A stretch of DNA of 46,766 nucleotides, from the NCBI GenBank assembly GCA_023432475.1, contig JAEYUN010000020.1, forward strand, positions 1-46,766. Reading direction: 5' to 3'. The first letter of the stretch is position 1; every line of letters begins with the position of its first letter. Source of the stretch: Candidatus Parcubacteria bacterium (GTDB lineage: Bacteria; Patescibacteriota; Saccharimonadia; Saccharimonadales; Saccharimonadaceae). Shown in pieces: positions 7,252 through 14,978 of the stretch. A model generated the notes under the pieces. That model was not told where the DNA came from and ran no database searches. It was given only the letters and a program-made list of their open reading frames with translations. Made by a program: the position numbers and the translations under genes.

Positions 7252-8340
7252 ATGAAACGTGATTACTACGAAGTATTGGGCGTTGGTAAAAATGCCAGCG
7301 ACGACGAGATAAAAAAGGCCTTCCGTAAGGCTGCTGTAAAATACCATCCGGACAAAGAAGGCGGCGACGAGGCTAAGTTCAAAGAAATTAACGAAGCTTA
7401 CGAAGTCTTGCGCGACAAGCAAAAACGCCAACGCTATGACCAGTTTGGTCATGCCGGGGTGGGCGGTGCTAGCGGCGGCTATAGTGGCGGGAATCCATTT
7501 GAGGGTTTCGGTGGACAAAACGTCCACTTCGACTTTGGTGACGGTGGTTTCGGTGATCTTTTCAGTTCATTTTTTGGTGGTGGGGGCGGTAGCCGCGGTC
7601 CAGAACGTGGTCGTGACGTCGAGACCAGCCTTGACCTTACTTTTGAAGAAGCCATTTTCGGTGTTGAGAAAAAAATATCACTAACACTTGACGATACCTG
7701 CAGCCACTGTAAGGGAACGACAGTCGAGGCTGGTTATGAACTAAAGATTTGCCAGACCTGCGAAGGCTCAGGTCAACAGCAGCGTGTTATGAATACCATT
7801 TTTGGCCCTATTCGTCAGGCAGTGACCTGTTCAACCTGTCGTGGTCGCGGTAAGATTCCTGAGAAAGTTTGTTCGGTTTGTGGCGGTCGTGGCACGGCGC
7901 GTAAACAGCAAGACATGACTATCAAAGTTCCGGCAGGTGTAGACGACGGCGCTACCATCCGACTGAGTGAGCGTGGTGAAGCTACCGCGGACGGCCCTAA
8001 AGGCGACCTTTATGTTCACCTGCGAGTAAAACCACACAAAAAGTTCACTCGCGAAGGCGATCTTGTATTGAGTGAAGAACATATCGACATCGTATCAGCC
8101 TCTTTAGGCACCGAAATAGATGTTGAGACGGTTGACGGTACTGTGCGCATGAAAGTACCAGCCGGCACGCAAAGCGGGACTGATTTTAAGTTATCTGGCC
8201 ACGGTGTTCCGCATCTTAAGGGCTCGGGTCGTGGCGCCCATATCGTTAGCCTGATAGTTGATACTCCAACTAAACTTAATAAGAAGCAAAAAGAACTACT
8301 TGAGAATTTTTGGAAAGATACTAAGAGAGGACTATTCTAA
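7252..8340 (+). CDS. dnaJ: Chaperone DnaJ (Hsp40)
   Basis: DnaJ delivers unfolded clients to DnaK and stimulates its ATPase. Domains in order in 362 residues: J domain 1-70 with the essential 'HPD' in 'VKYHPDKEGGD'; Gly/Phe-rich region about 70-115 ('GGNPFEGFGG', 'FSSFFGGGGG'); four CxxCxGxG zinc motifs about 150-215 (CSHCKGTT, CQTCEGSG, CSTCRGRG, CSVCGGRG), the first slightly degenerate; two beta C-terminal domains; and a final 'KELLENFWKDTKRG' helix. It is a full type-I DnaJ. No Shine-Dalgarno sequence is visible; the ATG follows the -10 by 8 bases, suggesting leaderless translation. The CIRCE puts it in the HrcA regulon. Confidence 0.98.
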   Translation: MKRDYYEVLGVGKNASDDEIKKAFRKAAVKYHPDKEGGDEAKFKEINEAYEVLRDKQKRQRYDQFGHAGVGGASGGYSGGNPFEGFGGQNVHFDFGDGGFGDLFSSFFGGGGGSRGPERGRDVETSLDLTFEEAIFGVEKKISLTLDDTCSHCKGTTVEAGYELKICQTCEGSGQQQRVMNTIFGPIRQAVTCSTCRGRGKIPEKVCSVCGGRGTARKQQDMTIKVPAGVDDGATIRLSERGEATADGPKGDLYVHLRVKPHKKFTREGDLVLSEEHIDIVSASLGTEIDVETVDGTVRMKVPAGTQSGTDFKLSGHGVPHLKGSGRGAHIVSLIVDTPTKLNKKQKELLENFWKDTKRGLF

Positions 8341-8343
8341 AGA

Positions 8344-8372
8344 TTGACATTTCATGGAAAATTTGCTATAAT
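8344..8372 (+). promoter_or_regulatory. Strong promoter upstream of tiny ORFs
   Basis: TTGACA (8344-8349), 17-base spacer, TATAAT (8367-8372): both hexamers match consensus. An ATG lies 8 bases after the -10 at 8381. This is among the best promoters in the window, yet the first ORF after it is only 15 codons long. Confidence 0.88.
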
Positions 8373-8380
8373 ATAAAATT

Positions 8381-8428
8381 ATGAAGCAAATTGACCCATC
8401 TGTCGTCTTAATACGCGCGACCCTATGA
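8381..8428 (+). CDS. 15-residue leaderless ORF after a consensus promoter
   Basis: The ATG sits where a leaderless transcript from the 8344-8372 promoter would start. It encodes MKQIDPSVVLIRATL and stops at TGA 8426-8428. That stop overlaps the ATG of a second tiny ORF (8425), an ATGA arrangement that allows coupled translation. Alternatively the two are one gene of about 49 residues broken by a single-base deletion, or joined by -1 frameshifting. It could also be a leader peptide for the ATP-grasp genes. No homologue is recognised. Confidence 0.4.
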   Translation: MKQIDPSVVLIRATL

Positions 8429-8532
8429 TGGTGACCGATAAGGAAGGTGTCGACGACACAATAATCCAGCGACATATGCTTGCGGAGCTCATGGCTCGTT
8501 TATCAAAAAACAAACGCGGATTGCTGACATAA
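8425..8532 (+). CDS. 35-residue ORF, overlapping the preceding tiny ORF
   Basis: Reads MMVTDKEGVDDTIIQRHMLA followed by ELMARLSKNKRGLLT, a charged, probably helical peptide with no Cys and a basic end. It starts at the ATGATG that overlaps the previous stop and ends 45 bases before the ATP-grasp gene. Being next to three ATP-grasp peptide ligases and a protease, it might be a modified peptide substrate, but it lacks an obvious core repeat of graspetide type. A TATACT at 8537-8542 after its stop may give the ligase gene a second promoter. Confidence 0.4.
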   Translation: MMVTDKEGVDDTIIQRHMLAELMARLSKNKRGLLT

Positions 8533-8577
8533 GCGGTATACTAAAGCTGGACGACGAAAACTAAAGGAGCACAGCCC

Positions 8578-9492
8578 TTGAAAAAAGTACTCATTATCGT
8601 AAGTCAAAAACCTCAGAATCTCGAAGGATTTAACTGGTACGGATTAACGGATGGAGCCGAACAGCGCCTAGTGAACACTAGCGTGAAAGTTACGGCACTG
8701 AGTGAGCTGACGTATATTACCGGCACGACTATGACGGCTATTTACGACAACGCCCAAGGCTTTGATATAGCAGATTTTGACCTGGTAGTATTTAGGACCG
8801 TAGGAGATTGGTTCGAATGGGGAGTGGCCGCTGCACATTATTTACAACAGAAGAACATAAAATTTATCGATGAGTATTTGCTGACTGAGGCGCGAGGCAA
8901 ACTTGCATGTTCGTTCGCGCGTCAGCATGCCGTGCCTGTGCCCCTTACTATATACGCCAAGGGAATCGACAATATGAATGAGGCGATTCGGCGAGCGGGC
9001 ATGGAGTTTCCTATAGTATTTAAAGCCGATATTGCTAAGAAGGGCGACGATAATTATTTAATCGCGTCTCAACACGAATTTGAGCAGAAATTTGCTGCCA
9101 TTGGCGATAAAGCTATGTTGGCTCAAGCCCATATACCGAACGACGGTGATTATCGGCTATTGACATTAAATGGTAAGGTTAAGCTCGCATTCTTACGCAA
9201 GGCAGCTGCTGGCTCATATCTTAATAATACGTCCAAAGGCGGCACTGCTCATATGGTGGAGCTATCGGAACTGTCGCCGCGCATGATAGATGATGCGGAA
9301 ATTGCCGCAAAGCTTGAACGTTTGCAAGTAGCGGGGGTGGATCTTATTGTCGACAAGCGGACCGGCAAGCATTTTATATTAGAGGTCAATCGTGCGCCTC
9401 AAGTTGCCACAGGTGCTTTTAATAACGAGAAAATGGATGCTTACGCTGCAGGCATCCAGGAAATACTGGATACGATAAATGCAAGCAACTGA
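8578..9492 (+). CDS. RimK-type ATP-grasp ligase
   Basis: ATP-grasp enzymes join a carboxylate to an amine through an acyl-phosphate. The 304-residue protein has an N-terminal pre-ATP-grasp part (about 1-105), the ATP-binding lysine region 'FPIVFKADIAKKGDDN' near 145, 'AHIPNDGDYRLLTLNGKVKLAFLRKA' near 185, and metal-binding 'GVDLIVDKRTGKHFILEVNRAPQ' near 265, where E and N are the Mg ligands. The family includes RimK and peptide-tailoring ligases; the substrate is unknown. Start is TTG at 8578, set by AAAGGAG (8563-8569) 8 bases upstream; no better ATG exists. It overlaps the next ligase gene by 14 bases, so the two are an operon and may act as a pair. Confidence 0.8.
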   Translation: MKKVLIIVSQKPQNLEGFNWYGLTDGAEQRLVNTSVKVTALSELTYITGTTMTAIYDNAQGFDIADFDLVVFRTVGDWFEWGVAAAHYLQQKNIKFIDEYLLTEARGKLACSFARQHAVPVPLTIYAKGIDNMNEAIRRAGMEFPIVFKADIAKKGDDNYLIASQHEFEQKFAAIGDKAMLAQAHIPNDGDYRLLTLNGKVKLAFLRKAAAGSYLNNTSKGGTAHMVELSELSPRMIDDAEIAAKLERLQVAGVDLIVDKRTGKHFILEVNRAPQVATGAFNNEKMDAYAAGIQEILDTINASN

Positions 9493-10414
9493 TTTGAAGA
9501 TTACTATGCGCCTCGTCTACTATGAACTGCAAAAACGAGGTATCGAGGTGAAAATCTTGAGCACGGAACCTTCGCTGATTGAATATGTCTACCAAGGCCA
9601 GTCACATTTACTGCACAGTACCCTTGGTGAAAAGGAGCCTGCTCTGGCATATGCTATTGCCGAGAATAAAATGTTAACGAGCGTAATCTGTGAAAAGATG
9701 GGATGGTCGCACCCTGCCTCACGCCAATACGATGAGAAAACTGCAGGAGAGTTTCTTGAACGCTATCATCCCGTTGCCGTTAAGCCGCTAAATGGCGCTC
9801 ATGGCAACGGTATCACGCTTGGTGTGGAATCTAAAATTCAACTAGTGGCTGCGGTTGAGCGTGCGAAAAAATTCGATAAGAAGATATTGCTACAGCAAAT
9901 GGTCGCAGGTGAGGATTACCGGGTGTTGTGCATAGACGGTAAGTATGCCGCTGCGCTGCAACGAATTCCAGCTTCCGTAATAGGAGATGGAATACATTCA
10001 ATACGCGAGCTTATTATGGAAGAGAATAATAACCCCGAGCGGGGTACGAATTATGCGAAAGCTCTAGAATATATTCCATTGGAAACTGCAGAAGCATATC
10101 TTGGCTCATCCATAGGCAGTATCCCTGGGAGCGGAGAGGTCGTTAGGGTAGTGGGGGTTCCAAATTTAAGCAGTGGTGGCCGGGCCGAGGATAAAACCGC
10201 TATAATTCCAGACTCGATGAAAAAAATGGCTATCGATATAGCCAAAGAGTTGAGAATGGGGGTATGCGGAGTAGATTTTATCTGGGATGGTCAAACTGAC
10301 CCATGGGTAATAGAAATAAACGCTAACCCAGGAATCGATATGCATGACGATCCAAAGTTTGGATCTTCGCAGGGAGTAATTAAAAAATTAGTAGATTACC
10401 TTATTGCGGGATGA
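9479..10414 (+). CDS. Cyanophycin-synthetase-like ATP-grasp ligase
   Basis: The 311-residue protein resembles the ATP-grasp domain of cyanophycin synthetases and GshAB-type ligases: 'PVAVKPLNGAHGNGITLGV' near residue 95 (nucleotide grasp), 'QQMVAGEDYRVLCIDGK' near 140, 'IGDGIHSIRELI' near 170, and 'VCGVDFIWDG' with 'WVIEINANPGID' near 280 for magnesium. It lacks the Mur-ligase half that true cyanophycin synthetase carries, so a free-standing amino-acid or peptide ligase is more likely. ATG 9479 overlaps the upstream gene by 14 bases; ATG 9506 is an alternative start. Pairing with another ATP-grasp gene, and with RimK and its protease downstream, suggests peptide-bond tailoring of a protein or small metabolite. 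Confidence 0.78.
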   Translation: MQATDLKITMRLVYYELQKRGIEVKILSTEPSLIEYVYQGQSHLLHSTLGEKEPALAYAIAENKMLTSVICEKMGWSHPASRQYDEKTAGEFLERYHPVAVKPLNGAHGNGITLGVESKIQLVAAVERAKKFDKKILLQQMVAGEDYRVLCIDGKYAAALQRIPASVIGDGIHSIRELIMEENNNPERGTNYAKALEYIPLETAEAYLGSSIGSIPGSGEVVRVVGVPNLSSGGRAEDKTAIIPDSMKKMAIDIAKELRMGVCGVDFIWDGQTDPWVIEINANPGIDMHDDPKFGSSQGVIKKLVDYLIAG

Positions 10415-10420
10415 ATAACA

Positions 10421-10449
10421 TTGACAAAAGTAATAAAATTTAATATAAT
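10421..10449 (+). promoter_or_regulatory. Promoter of the protease-rimK operon
   Basis: TTGACA (10421-10426), 17-base spacer, TATAAT (10444-10449), both consensus. The ATG at 10459 is 9 bases after the -10 with no Shine-Dalgarno sequence, so the message is probably leaderless. It starts 7 bases after the preceding stop. Confidence 0.9.
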
Positions 10450-10458
10450 ATATTAAAT

Positions 10459-10914
10459 ATGACACAACGAGAAAAGCAGATTATCGGACGTGTTGAGCGT
10501 GTATTATTTCCAGTCATGGACCTGGAAGCGTATGCGCGAATTGATACCGGTGCAAAGACATCGTCTATTCATGTTACGCTTACGGAAGAAACCGCACGTG
10601 GGCTGAAAGTACGTTTTTTTGATGACCAGACAGAGCGTTTTTTCAAGCATTATGAAAAGACGGTAATCGCAAGCTCTATGGGGCATAAAGAAGTGCGTTA
10701 TAAAGTGAAACTCTCCGTGGTAATACGAAGGCGACGGGTACTCACCTCATTTACGCTTGCCAACAGAAGTACGCAGGTGTACCCTGTGCTCATAGGCCGT
10801 AATACCCTGATGAAGAAATTTATTGTTGATGTCGCCAAAGGTACACCGTTAAAAGATGAGGAAAATCGTCGTTCCGAAATTTTGAAAACTCTAATAATAG
10901 AGGAGAATAAGTGA
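10459..10914 (+). CDS. RimK-associated retropepsin-like protease (RimB/PF05618 family)
   Basis: The 151-residue protein has the PF05618 fold signature: 'GRVERVLFP', then 'YARIDTGAKTSSIHV' with the Asp-Thr-Gly-Ala motif at residues 29-32 typical of retropepsin-like aspartic proteases, and 'YPVLIGRNTLMKKFIVDV' near 115-135. The family was first named as zinc proteases but the motif is aspartic. In Pseudomonas such a protein (RimB) works with RimK, trimming or regulating glutamate tails on ribosomal protein S6. Here the next gene is rimK, overlapping by one base (TGATG), which supports the same partnership. The family call is from motif and context; the activity is inferred. Confidence 0.82.
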   Translation: MTQREKQIIGRVERVLFPVMDLEAYARIDTGAKTSSIHVTLTEETARGLKVRFFDDQTERFFKHYEKTVIASSMGHKEVRYKVKLSVVIRRRRVLTSFTLANRSTQVYPVLIGRNTLMKKFIVDVAKGTPLKDEENRRSEILKTLIIEENK

Positions 10915-11822
10915 TGAAAATAGCTATCCTATCGAAAGGTTCGCTTAACTACACTACCAAGCGCTTGAAAGAGGTTGCGAAAGCGCGAGGGCATGAGGTT
11001 AGGGTAATAAACTATGCCAAGTGTTATGTCTCCATAGAGAAAGATAACCCCGTTATCCGCTACAAGGGCGAGTCGCTTGGTCATTTTGACGCGATTATTC
11101 CCCGTATCGCGCAAAGTTATACGAAATATGGTACAGCTATGGTTCGCCAATTTGAGTCTACCGGTGCTTTTACGACCGCAAGCTCTATAGCTATCAACCG
11201 TTCACGCGATAAGTTACGAGCTTACCAAGTACTTGCCAAGGCAGGTGTCGGTATTCCAAAAACTGTCTTTGCGCGTGAAACGGCTAACTTTGAAGACGTT
11301 ATAGAGCTGGCAGGCGGTACGCCACTTATCATTAAAGTTGCAAGGGGTACGCACGGTAATGGAGTCGTCCTTGCCGAAACACCGAAAGCCGCTAAAGCCG
11401 TGATGCAAGCGTTTTATGTCGAAGGCGTTAACTTTTTGGTTCAAGAATTCGTCAAAGAGTCGGCAGGTGTTGATATCCGCGCTCTAGTAGTTGGTGGCCG
11501 TGTGGTAGCTAGTGTTAAGCGTCAGAGCTTAGACGGTGATTTTCGCAGTAATACCCACCAAGGTGGGGAAGGTGTGGCCGTTAAACTAACTGACGAAGAG
11601 CGTAAAACAGCGATCAAAGCCGCCAAAGCCATGGGGCTTGCTACTTTCTGCGGTGTCGATATGATGCGCTCGGAGCGTGGTCCATTAGTACTCGAAGTAA
11701 ATTCTTCAGCTAGTCTGAAGACGCCGGAGACTATAACTGGCCGAGATGTCGCGACAAAAATCATCGAATACATTGAAATCAACGCCAAGCGTCGTCCTAA
11801 AAAAGACAAAATTGGCGCCTAA
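10914..11822 (+). CDS. rimK: Ribosomal protein S6 glutamate ligase RimK
   Basis: RimK adds glutamates to the C-terminus of ribosomal protein S6 and can make poly-glutamate. The protein tracks E. coli RimK from end to end as I remember it: 'MKIAILSKGSLNYTTKRL', 'HFDAIIPRIAQSYTKYGTA', 'RSRDKLRAYQVLAKAGV', 'PLIIKVARGTHGNGVVLAET', 'LVQEFVKESAGVDIRALVVG', 'GDFRSNTHQGG', 'GVDMMRSERGPLVLEVNSS'. All ATP and magnesium residues of those motifs are present. ATG 10914 is chosen over GTG 10911 because it forms the TGATG overlap and has AGGAG (10901-10905) at good spacing. The C-terminal 15 residues are lysine/arginine rich. It is the third ATP-grasp gene in 3.3 kb. Confidence 0.93.
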   Translation: MKIAILSKGSLNYTTKRLKEVAKARGHEVRVINYAKCYVSIEKDNPVIRYKGESLGHFDAIIPRIAQSYTKYGTAMVRQFESTGAFTTASSIAINRSRDKLRAYQVLAKAGVGIPKTVFARETANFEDVIELAGGTPLIIKVARGTHGNGVVLAETPKAAKAVMQAFYVEGVNFLVQEFVKESAGVDIRALVVGGRVVASVKRQSLDGDFRSNTHQGGEGVAVKLTDEERKTAIKAAKAMGLATFCGVDMMRSERGPLVLEVNSSASLKTPETITGRDVATKIIEYIEINAKRRPKKDKIGA

Positions 11823-11845
11823 ACACTTCTGTTATACTGGAGCAT

Positions 11846-12331
11846 ATGACGCTTATAGTTATCGCAGGTTTGTTTCTAGTATTTTTCCTTCTTGCCTACA
11901 TTTCGCGTCGCCGTTTTGGTACGCTCGGTTTAGCTTTGGCGGCTGGCGCGCTTCTTGCGAATAATCTAACTGTCTGGCTAGCGGCTCAGCTAGCTTATAT
12001 AGATTTCCCGACAGGTCCACTGAGCGACAGGGTAGCAGCTAATATTATGCTCATTTTACTGCCAGCATTGGTTCTGTTACTGAGCGGCCCCTCATACACT
12101 AAAAAACATCAGATACTGCTCGGGGCAACTGCTTTTGCAACCATGGCCATGCTTTTGATACTCGGCCCACTCACGAGCGTTCTGACACCCGATCCATCGG
12201 CCAGGGCAGTTTTACCCGTTATCGCAAGCTATAACGACGTCGCCATAGCTGTAGCAATCGTACTGGCCATAGCTGACGCCTGGCTAACGCATAACTTGCC
12301 GTCACGCGACAAGAAGTCCTCCAAGAAATAA
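11846..12331 (+). CDS. Small integral membrane protein, unknown function
   Basis: Not recognised. The 161 residues form about five hydrophobic segments: near 2-18, 27-47, 62-79, 88-105 and 128-146, with 'SRRR' after the first helix and a Lys/Ser-rich cytoplasmic tail. No charged catalytic motif is visible inside the helices. TATACT (11833-11838), preceded by TG as an extended -10, is 7 bases before the ATG with no Shine-Dalgarno, so it is likely leaderless and separate from rimK 23 bases upstream. Confidence 0.75.
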   Translation: MTLIVIAGLFLVFFLLAYISRRRFGTLGLALAAGALLANNLTVWLAAQLAYIDFPTGPLSDRVAANIMLILLPALVLLLSGPSYTKKHQILLGATAFATMAMLLILGPLTSVLTPDPSARAVLPVIASYNDVAIAVAIVLAIADAWLTHNLPSRDKKSSKK

Positions 12332-12338
12332 CTTTGTC

Positions 12339-12367
12339 TTGCCAAAACAGAGGTATTTTGCTATATT
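12339..12367 (+). promoter_or_regulatory. Promoter of the tRNA-Lys transcript
   Basis: TTGCCA (12339-12344), 17-base spacer, TATATT (12362-12367). The start near 12374 leaves a leader of about 108 bases before the tRNA, long for a simple tRNA gene. Confidence 0.7.
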
Positions 12368-12373
12368 GAGGGG

Positions 12374-12481
12374 CGCAATCTTTCTGTTTTTGATGTTAAT
12401 TCAGGAAGAGCAGCCGGAGTGTCGGATTTATTCCGCGCCCACACGCGATGAGAAACCCCGGGAGGGGTGTCGCATTACTGC
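12374..12481 (+). ncRNA. Structured 5' leader of tRNA-Lys, also found before tRNA-Pro(CGG)
   Basis: GGAAGAGCAGCCGGAG at 12404-12419 is followed by hairpin CGGA-TTTAT-TCCG, then GCGCCCACA, then hairpin ACCCC-GGGA-GGGGT enclosed by GCGA/TCGC. GGGCGC near the transcript start can pair with GCGCCC at 12435-12440. The same order of elements (motif, hairpin, GCGCCC.ACA, AAACCC hairpin) is seen at 33618-33690 before tRNA-Pro(CGG). I do not recognise the family. Confidence 0.5.
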
Positions 12482-12558
12482 GGGTCCATAGCTCAGCTGG
12501 TTAGAGCACCTGCCTTTTAAGCAGGGTGTCGTGGGTTCAAGCCCCACTGGACCCTCCA
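12482..12558 (+). tRNA. tRNA-Lys (UUU), CCA encoded
   Basis: Full 77-base cloverleaf: acceptor GGGTCCA pairs with TGGACCC, D-arm GCTC..GAGC, anticodon stem CCTGC/GCAGG around loop CTTTTAA with anticodon TTT, T-loop GTTCAAG, discriminator T and encoded CCA. It ends 9 bases before a terminator hairpin. Confidence 0.97.
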
Positions 12559-12566
12559 AGCAAATA

Positions 12567-12589
12567 GTCGACCTTTTGGTCGGCTTTTT
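12567..12589 (+). terminator. Rho-independent terminator after tRNA-Lys
   Basis: GTCGACC, TTTT loop, GGTCGGC, then TTTTT: a 7-bp stem (one G-T pair) and a U-run. The -10 of the next gene starts 10 bases after it. Confidence 0.88.
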
Positions 12590-12611
12590 GCTTTGGTGTA
12601 TAGTAAAAAGC

Positions 12612-13460
12612 ATGAGCATTAAACAACCTTCTGCTTCAAAATTACAAACCGCTTATAAGATAGTTTTCTGGGCGGGGCTAGCCGCCTTTGCCTCTGGACT
12701 GATTCAAGTTTTTATTCTAGTAGGAGTGTTCAATAACTGGCCGAATGTAACCTGGTTTATTATTGGGCAGTTAATGCCAGCCGTTGTTTTTGGTATTGCT
12801 TACTTCACTCTGCGGAAAAGCGAACTATGGCTGCGGCTTTACCAGGCGACTCTTAGTGCTCTTGCCGTAACTTTACTTGTTAGTGCCATATATTCATCTA
12901 TATTTTCCTGGCTACCAGTACTATTTTGGCTGCAGTTACCAGAAGTAGTATTGGTGTGGTCAAACATGATACCGCTCATAGTATGGCTATTGGTTATAAC
13001 TGGCATGTTAATTGTTCTTAAAAAACAATCGAATGCTACCAACCTAACACACCTATTACAGCAGATTTTAGTTATAGCAGTAATATTTTGGGTCATAATA
13101 ACGGTGGCTCAAACTGCCTATATGGTCGCCCAACAACTGCCAGAGAACCCCAACTTGAGCGGACATATGCCGTCGTTTTACGGTTTTGGCATAATGCTGC
13201 TACTTTTCCTGCCGGCTTTCGTCATGGAAAAACGCCGCAGTTCGAAACACAGCTTGACGGTCAGTATCTTAACGGGCGTCCTGGGGGGCTTGATCCTGTT
13301 GGCACTTAGCGGAATTATCGAACCGCTCATAAGGTTTAGCGGGACAGTCGACGCCGTTTCGTCTCAGTGGGGGACCGCTGCCATACTGACTATCACGGCG
13401 CTGATAATCCTTATGGGTTATCCTTGGGCTTATCGCCGTATCCGTGCACTTGCCGAGTAG
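12612..13460 (+). CDS. Polytopic membrane protein, unknown function
   Basis: I do not recognise this 282-residue protein. About seven or eight hydrophobic helices span residues 15-38, 48-68, 78-100, 112-135, 150-172, 185-203, 220-242 and 258-275, with short loops and a basic C-terminus. No motif for a known transporter or enzyme stands out. The reading frame is open upstream into the tRNA, but the real start is ATG 12612: TATAGT (12599-12604) lies 7 bases before it, the leaderless spacing seen at other genes here, and the tRNA terminator separates it from anything upstream. Confidence 0.75.
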   Translation: MSIKQPSASKLQTAYKIVFWAGLAAFASGLIQVFILVGVFNNWPNVTWFIIGQLMPAVVFGIAYFTLRKSELWLRLYQATLSALAVTLLVSAIYSSIFSWLPVLFWLQLPEVVLVWSNMIPLIVWLLVITGMLIVLKKQSNATNLTHLLQQILVIAVIFWVIITVAQTAYMVAQQLPENPNLSGHMPSFYGFGIMLLLFLPAFVMEKRRSSKHSLTVSILTGVLGGLILLALSGIIEPLIRFSGTVDAVSSQWGTAAILTITALIILMGYPWAYRRIRALAE

Positions 13461-13484
13461 TAGTACTTAGCTATAATTTGAGGC

Positions 13485-14942
13485 ATGTTAGCGTCTAGCT
13501 GGCAATACAAGCGATTTCATATTTCAGTTTTACTAACCTGGCTTGCGCTCGGAGTTTTAGGTGGTCTTTTCTTCGGACAGTACAGTACTTTGCCATTGCC
13601 GAGTGTGGTGGTATGGCTGGCAATCCTAGTAATTGTCAGCATGCTTCATTCTAGGCGCTGGTTTGCCTGTATAGCAGTGTTAATTGCTGGCCTGACACTC
13701 GGCATAATACGTGGTTCACACTATTTACATGAAACCAGTCAGCTCGACAGTTTTGTGGGTAAAACCATAATACTCAAAGGGGAATTATCGCAAGACCCGG
13801 TTCAGCAAGACGAGTCTGGTTTGTGGCAGGCTCAACTTAATAACATTTCAGTTGACGGTAAGAGTTTTGCCGGGGAAATATATGCCACTATTTTAAGCGA
13901 CGAGACTCTGCAGCGTAATAACCTAGTGACTATACAAAGTAAAGCGACGGCTGGGTTTGGTAGTTTTCGTTTAACTTTGTATCGTGCAGAGTTAAAGGAC
14001 TTAACAACCAATGAAGATGTCTTTTTAACAACAAGAAATATATTCGCAGAGGGAGTACGGCACGTCGTGCCCGAACCTGAAGCCAGCCTCGGTCTAGGGT
14101 TCGTGGTTGGTCAAAAATCTGCCCTACCGACAGACCTTGAGGAACAGTTAAAAATAGTTGGCCTTACTCATATAGTCGTAGCCAGCGGTTACAACCTCAC
14201 AATACTGGTTCGTTTCGCGCGTCGACTGCTAGCGCGGCGGTCACGATATTTAGCACTAGTCGGCTCAGCCGCGTTGGTGGCGGGTTTTGTGGCGATATCG
14301 GGCTTAAGTCCAAGCATGAATCGAGCAGCCATAGTGACCAGTCTTAGTCTGCTAGCCTGGTACTACGGTCGTAAATTTCACCCCGTGCAGCTAATTCTAT
14401 ATGTCGCTAGCGTTAGTGCACTATTATATCCGGTGTATATCTGGAGTGACCTAGGCTGGTTGTTATCATTCACGGCTTTTGCCGGGGTGTTAGTAGTCGC
14501 GCCTATCATTACACGTCTAACTCATAAATCACGCTCAACATCACCACCATCTGCAATTGTGCAGTTAGTTATAGAAACATTGTCGGCCCAGCTCATGACA
14601 TTGCCAATCATCATGGTCTACTTTGGTTATATTCCGTTACTTGCCTTCTTGGCTAACCTGTTAGTAGCACCGGTTATTCCTTTTGCTATGTTGACGGCGT
14701 TCTTGGCTGGTCTAGCCGGTTTGGTGTCATCTAGTCTTTGGGTAGTTGCTATGCCGGCTAGTATAGTTATCGCCTATGTTGTTTCGGTTGTAGAAAAACT
14801 TTCTAGCTGGTCATGGGCTCAAGTCTCGACAAGCATTGCGCCGACGTTTGCCTGGGCCTGGTACGGGCTGCTAGGTGGCTGGCTTGGCCTGGTATGGAAG
14901 CGGCGCCAGGTTGATCTGCGAGCTTCAAGTATAGTCGATTAA
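13485..14942 (+). CDS. comEC: DNA uptake channel ComEC/Rec2 (no metallo-beta-lactamase domain)
   Basis: ComEC forms the inner-membrane channel that admits single-stranded DNA during transformation. The 485 residues hold N-terminal membrane helices (about 15-80), the OB-like DUF4131 region (about 85-180: 'GKTIILKGELSQDPVQQDES'), and the Competence domain (about 195-455) with 'GLGFVVGQKSALP', 'VGLTHIVVASGYNLTILV' and 'GLSPSMNRAAIV', which are family hallmarks. The C-terminal metallo-beta-lactamase nuclease domain of longer ComEC proteins is absent; the protein ends about 30 residues after the last helix. TATAAT (13472-13477) is 7 bases upstream of the ATG, so it is probably leaderless. Pilus genes, recA and ruv in the same window fit a competence role. 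Confidence 0.92.
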   Translation: MLASSWQYKRFHISVLLTWLALGVLGGLFFGQYSTLPLPSVVVWLAILVIVSMLHSRRWFACIAVLIAGLTLGIIRGSHYLHETSQLDSFVGKTIILKGELSQDPVQQDESGLWQAQLNNISVDGKSFAGEIYATILSDETLQRNNLVTIQSKATAGFGSFRLTLYRAELKDLTTNEDVFLTTRNIFAEGVRHVVPEPEASLGLGFVVGQKSALPTDLEEQLKIVGLTHIVVASGYNLTILVRFARRLLARRSRYLALVGSAALVAGFVAISGLSPSMNRAAIVTSLSLLAWYYGRKFHPVQLILYVASVSALLYPVYIWSDLGWLLSFTAFAGVLVVAPIITRLTHKSRSTSPPSAIVQLVIETLSAQLMTLPIIMVYFGYIPLLAFLANLLVAPVIPFAMLTAFLAGLAGLVSSSLWVVAMPASIVIAYVVSVVEKLSSWSWAQVSTSIAPTFAWAWYGLLGGWLGLVWKRRQVDLRASSIVD

Positions 14943-14978
14943 ATGGTACAATATTAGGTAATTATAAGGAGTTAAGTT

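Noticed and set aside
12404..12480. tRNA leader element as T-box riboswitch or SRP RNA
   Set aside because: The GGAAGAG..AGCC string recalls the SRP RNA loop and T-box words, but the T-box antiterminator and the SRP helix 8 context are missing.
12531..12611. Longer N-terminus of the 12612 membrane protein
   Set aside because: It would be translated from the tRNA-Lys 3' end and the terminator; a -10 stands right before ATG 12612.
12428..12619. Minus-strand ORF of 63 aa across tRNA-Lys
   Set aside because: 'GPVGLEPTTPCLKGRCSNQLSYGP' type sequence is antisense tRNA read-through.
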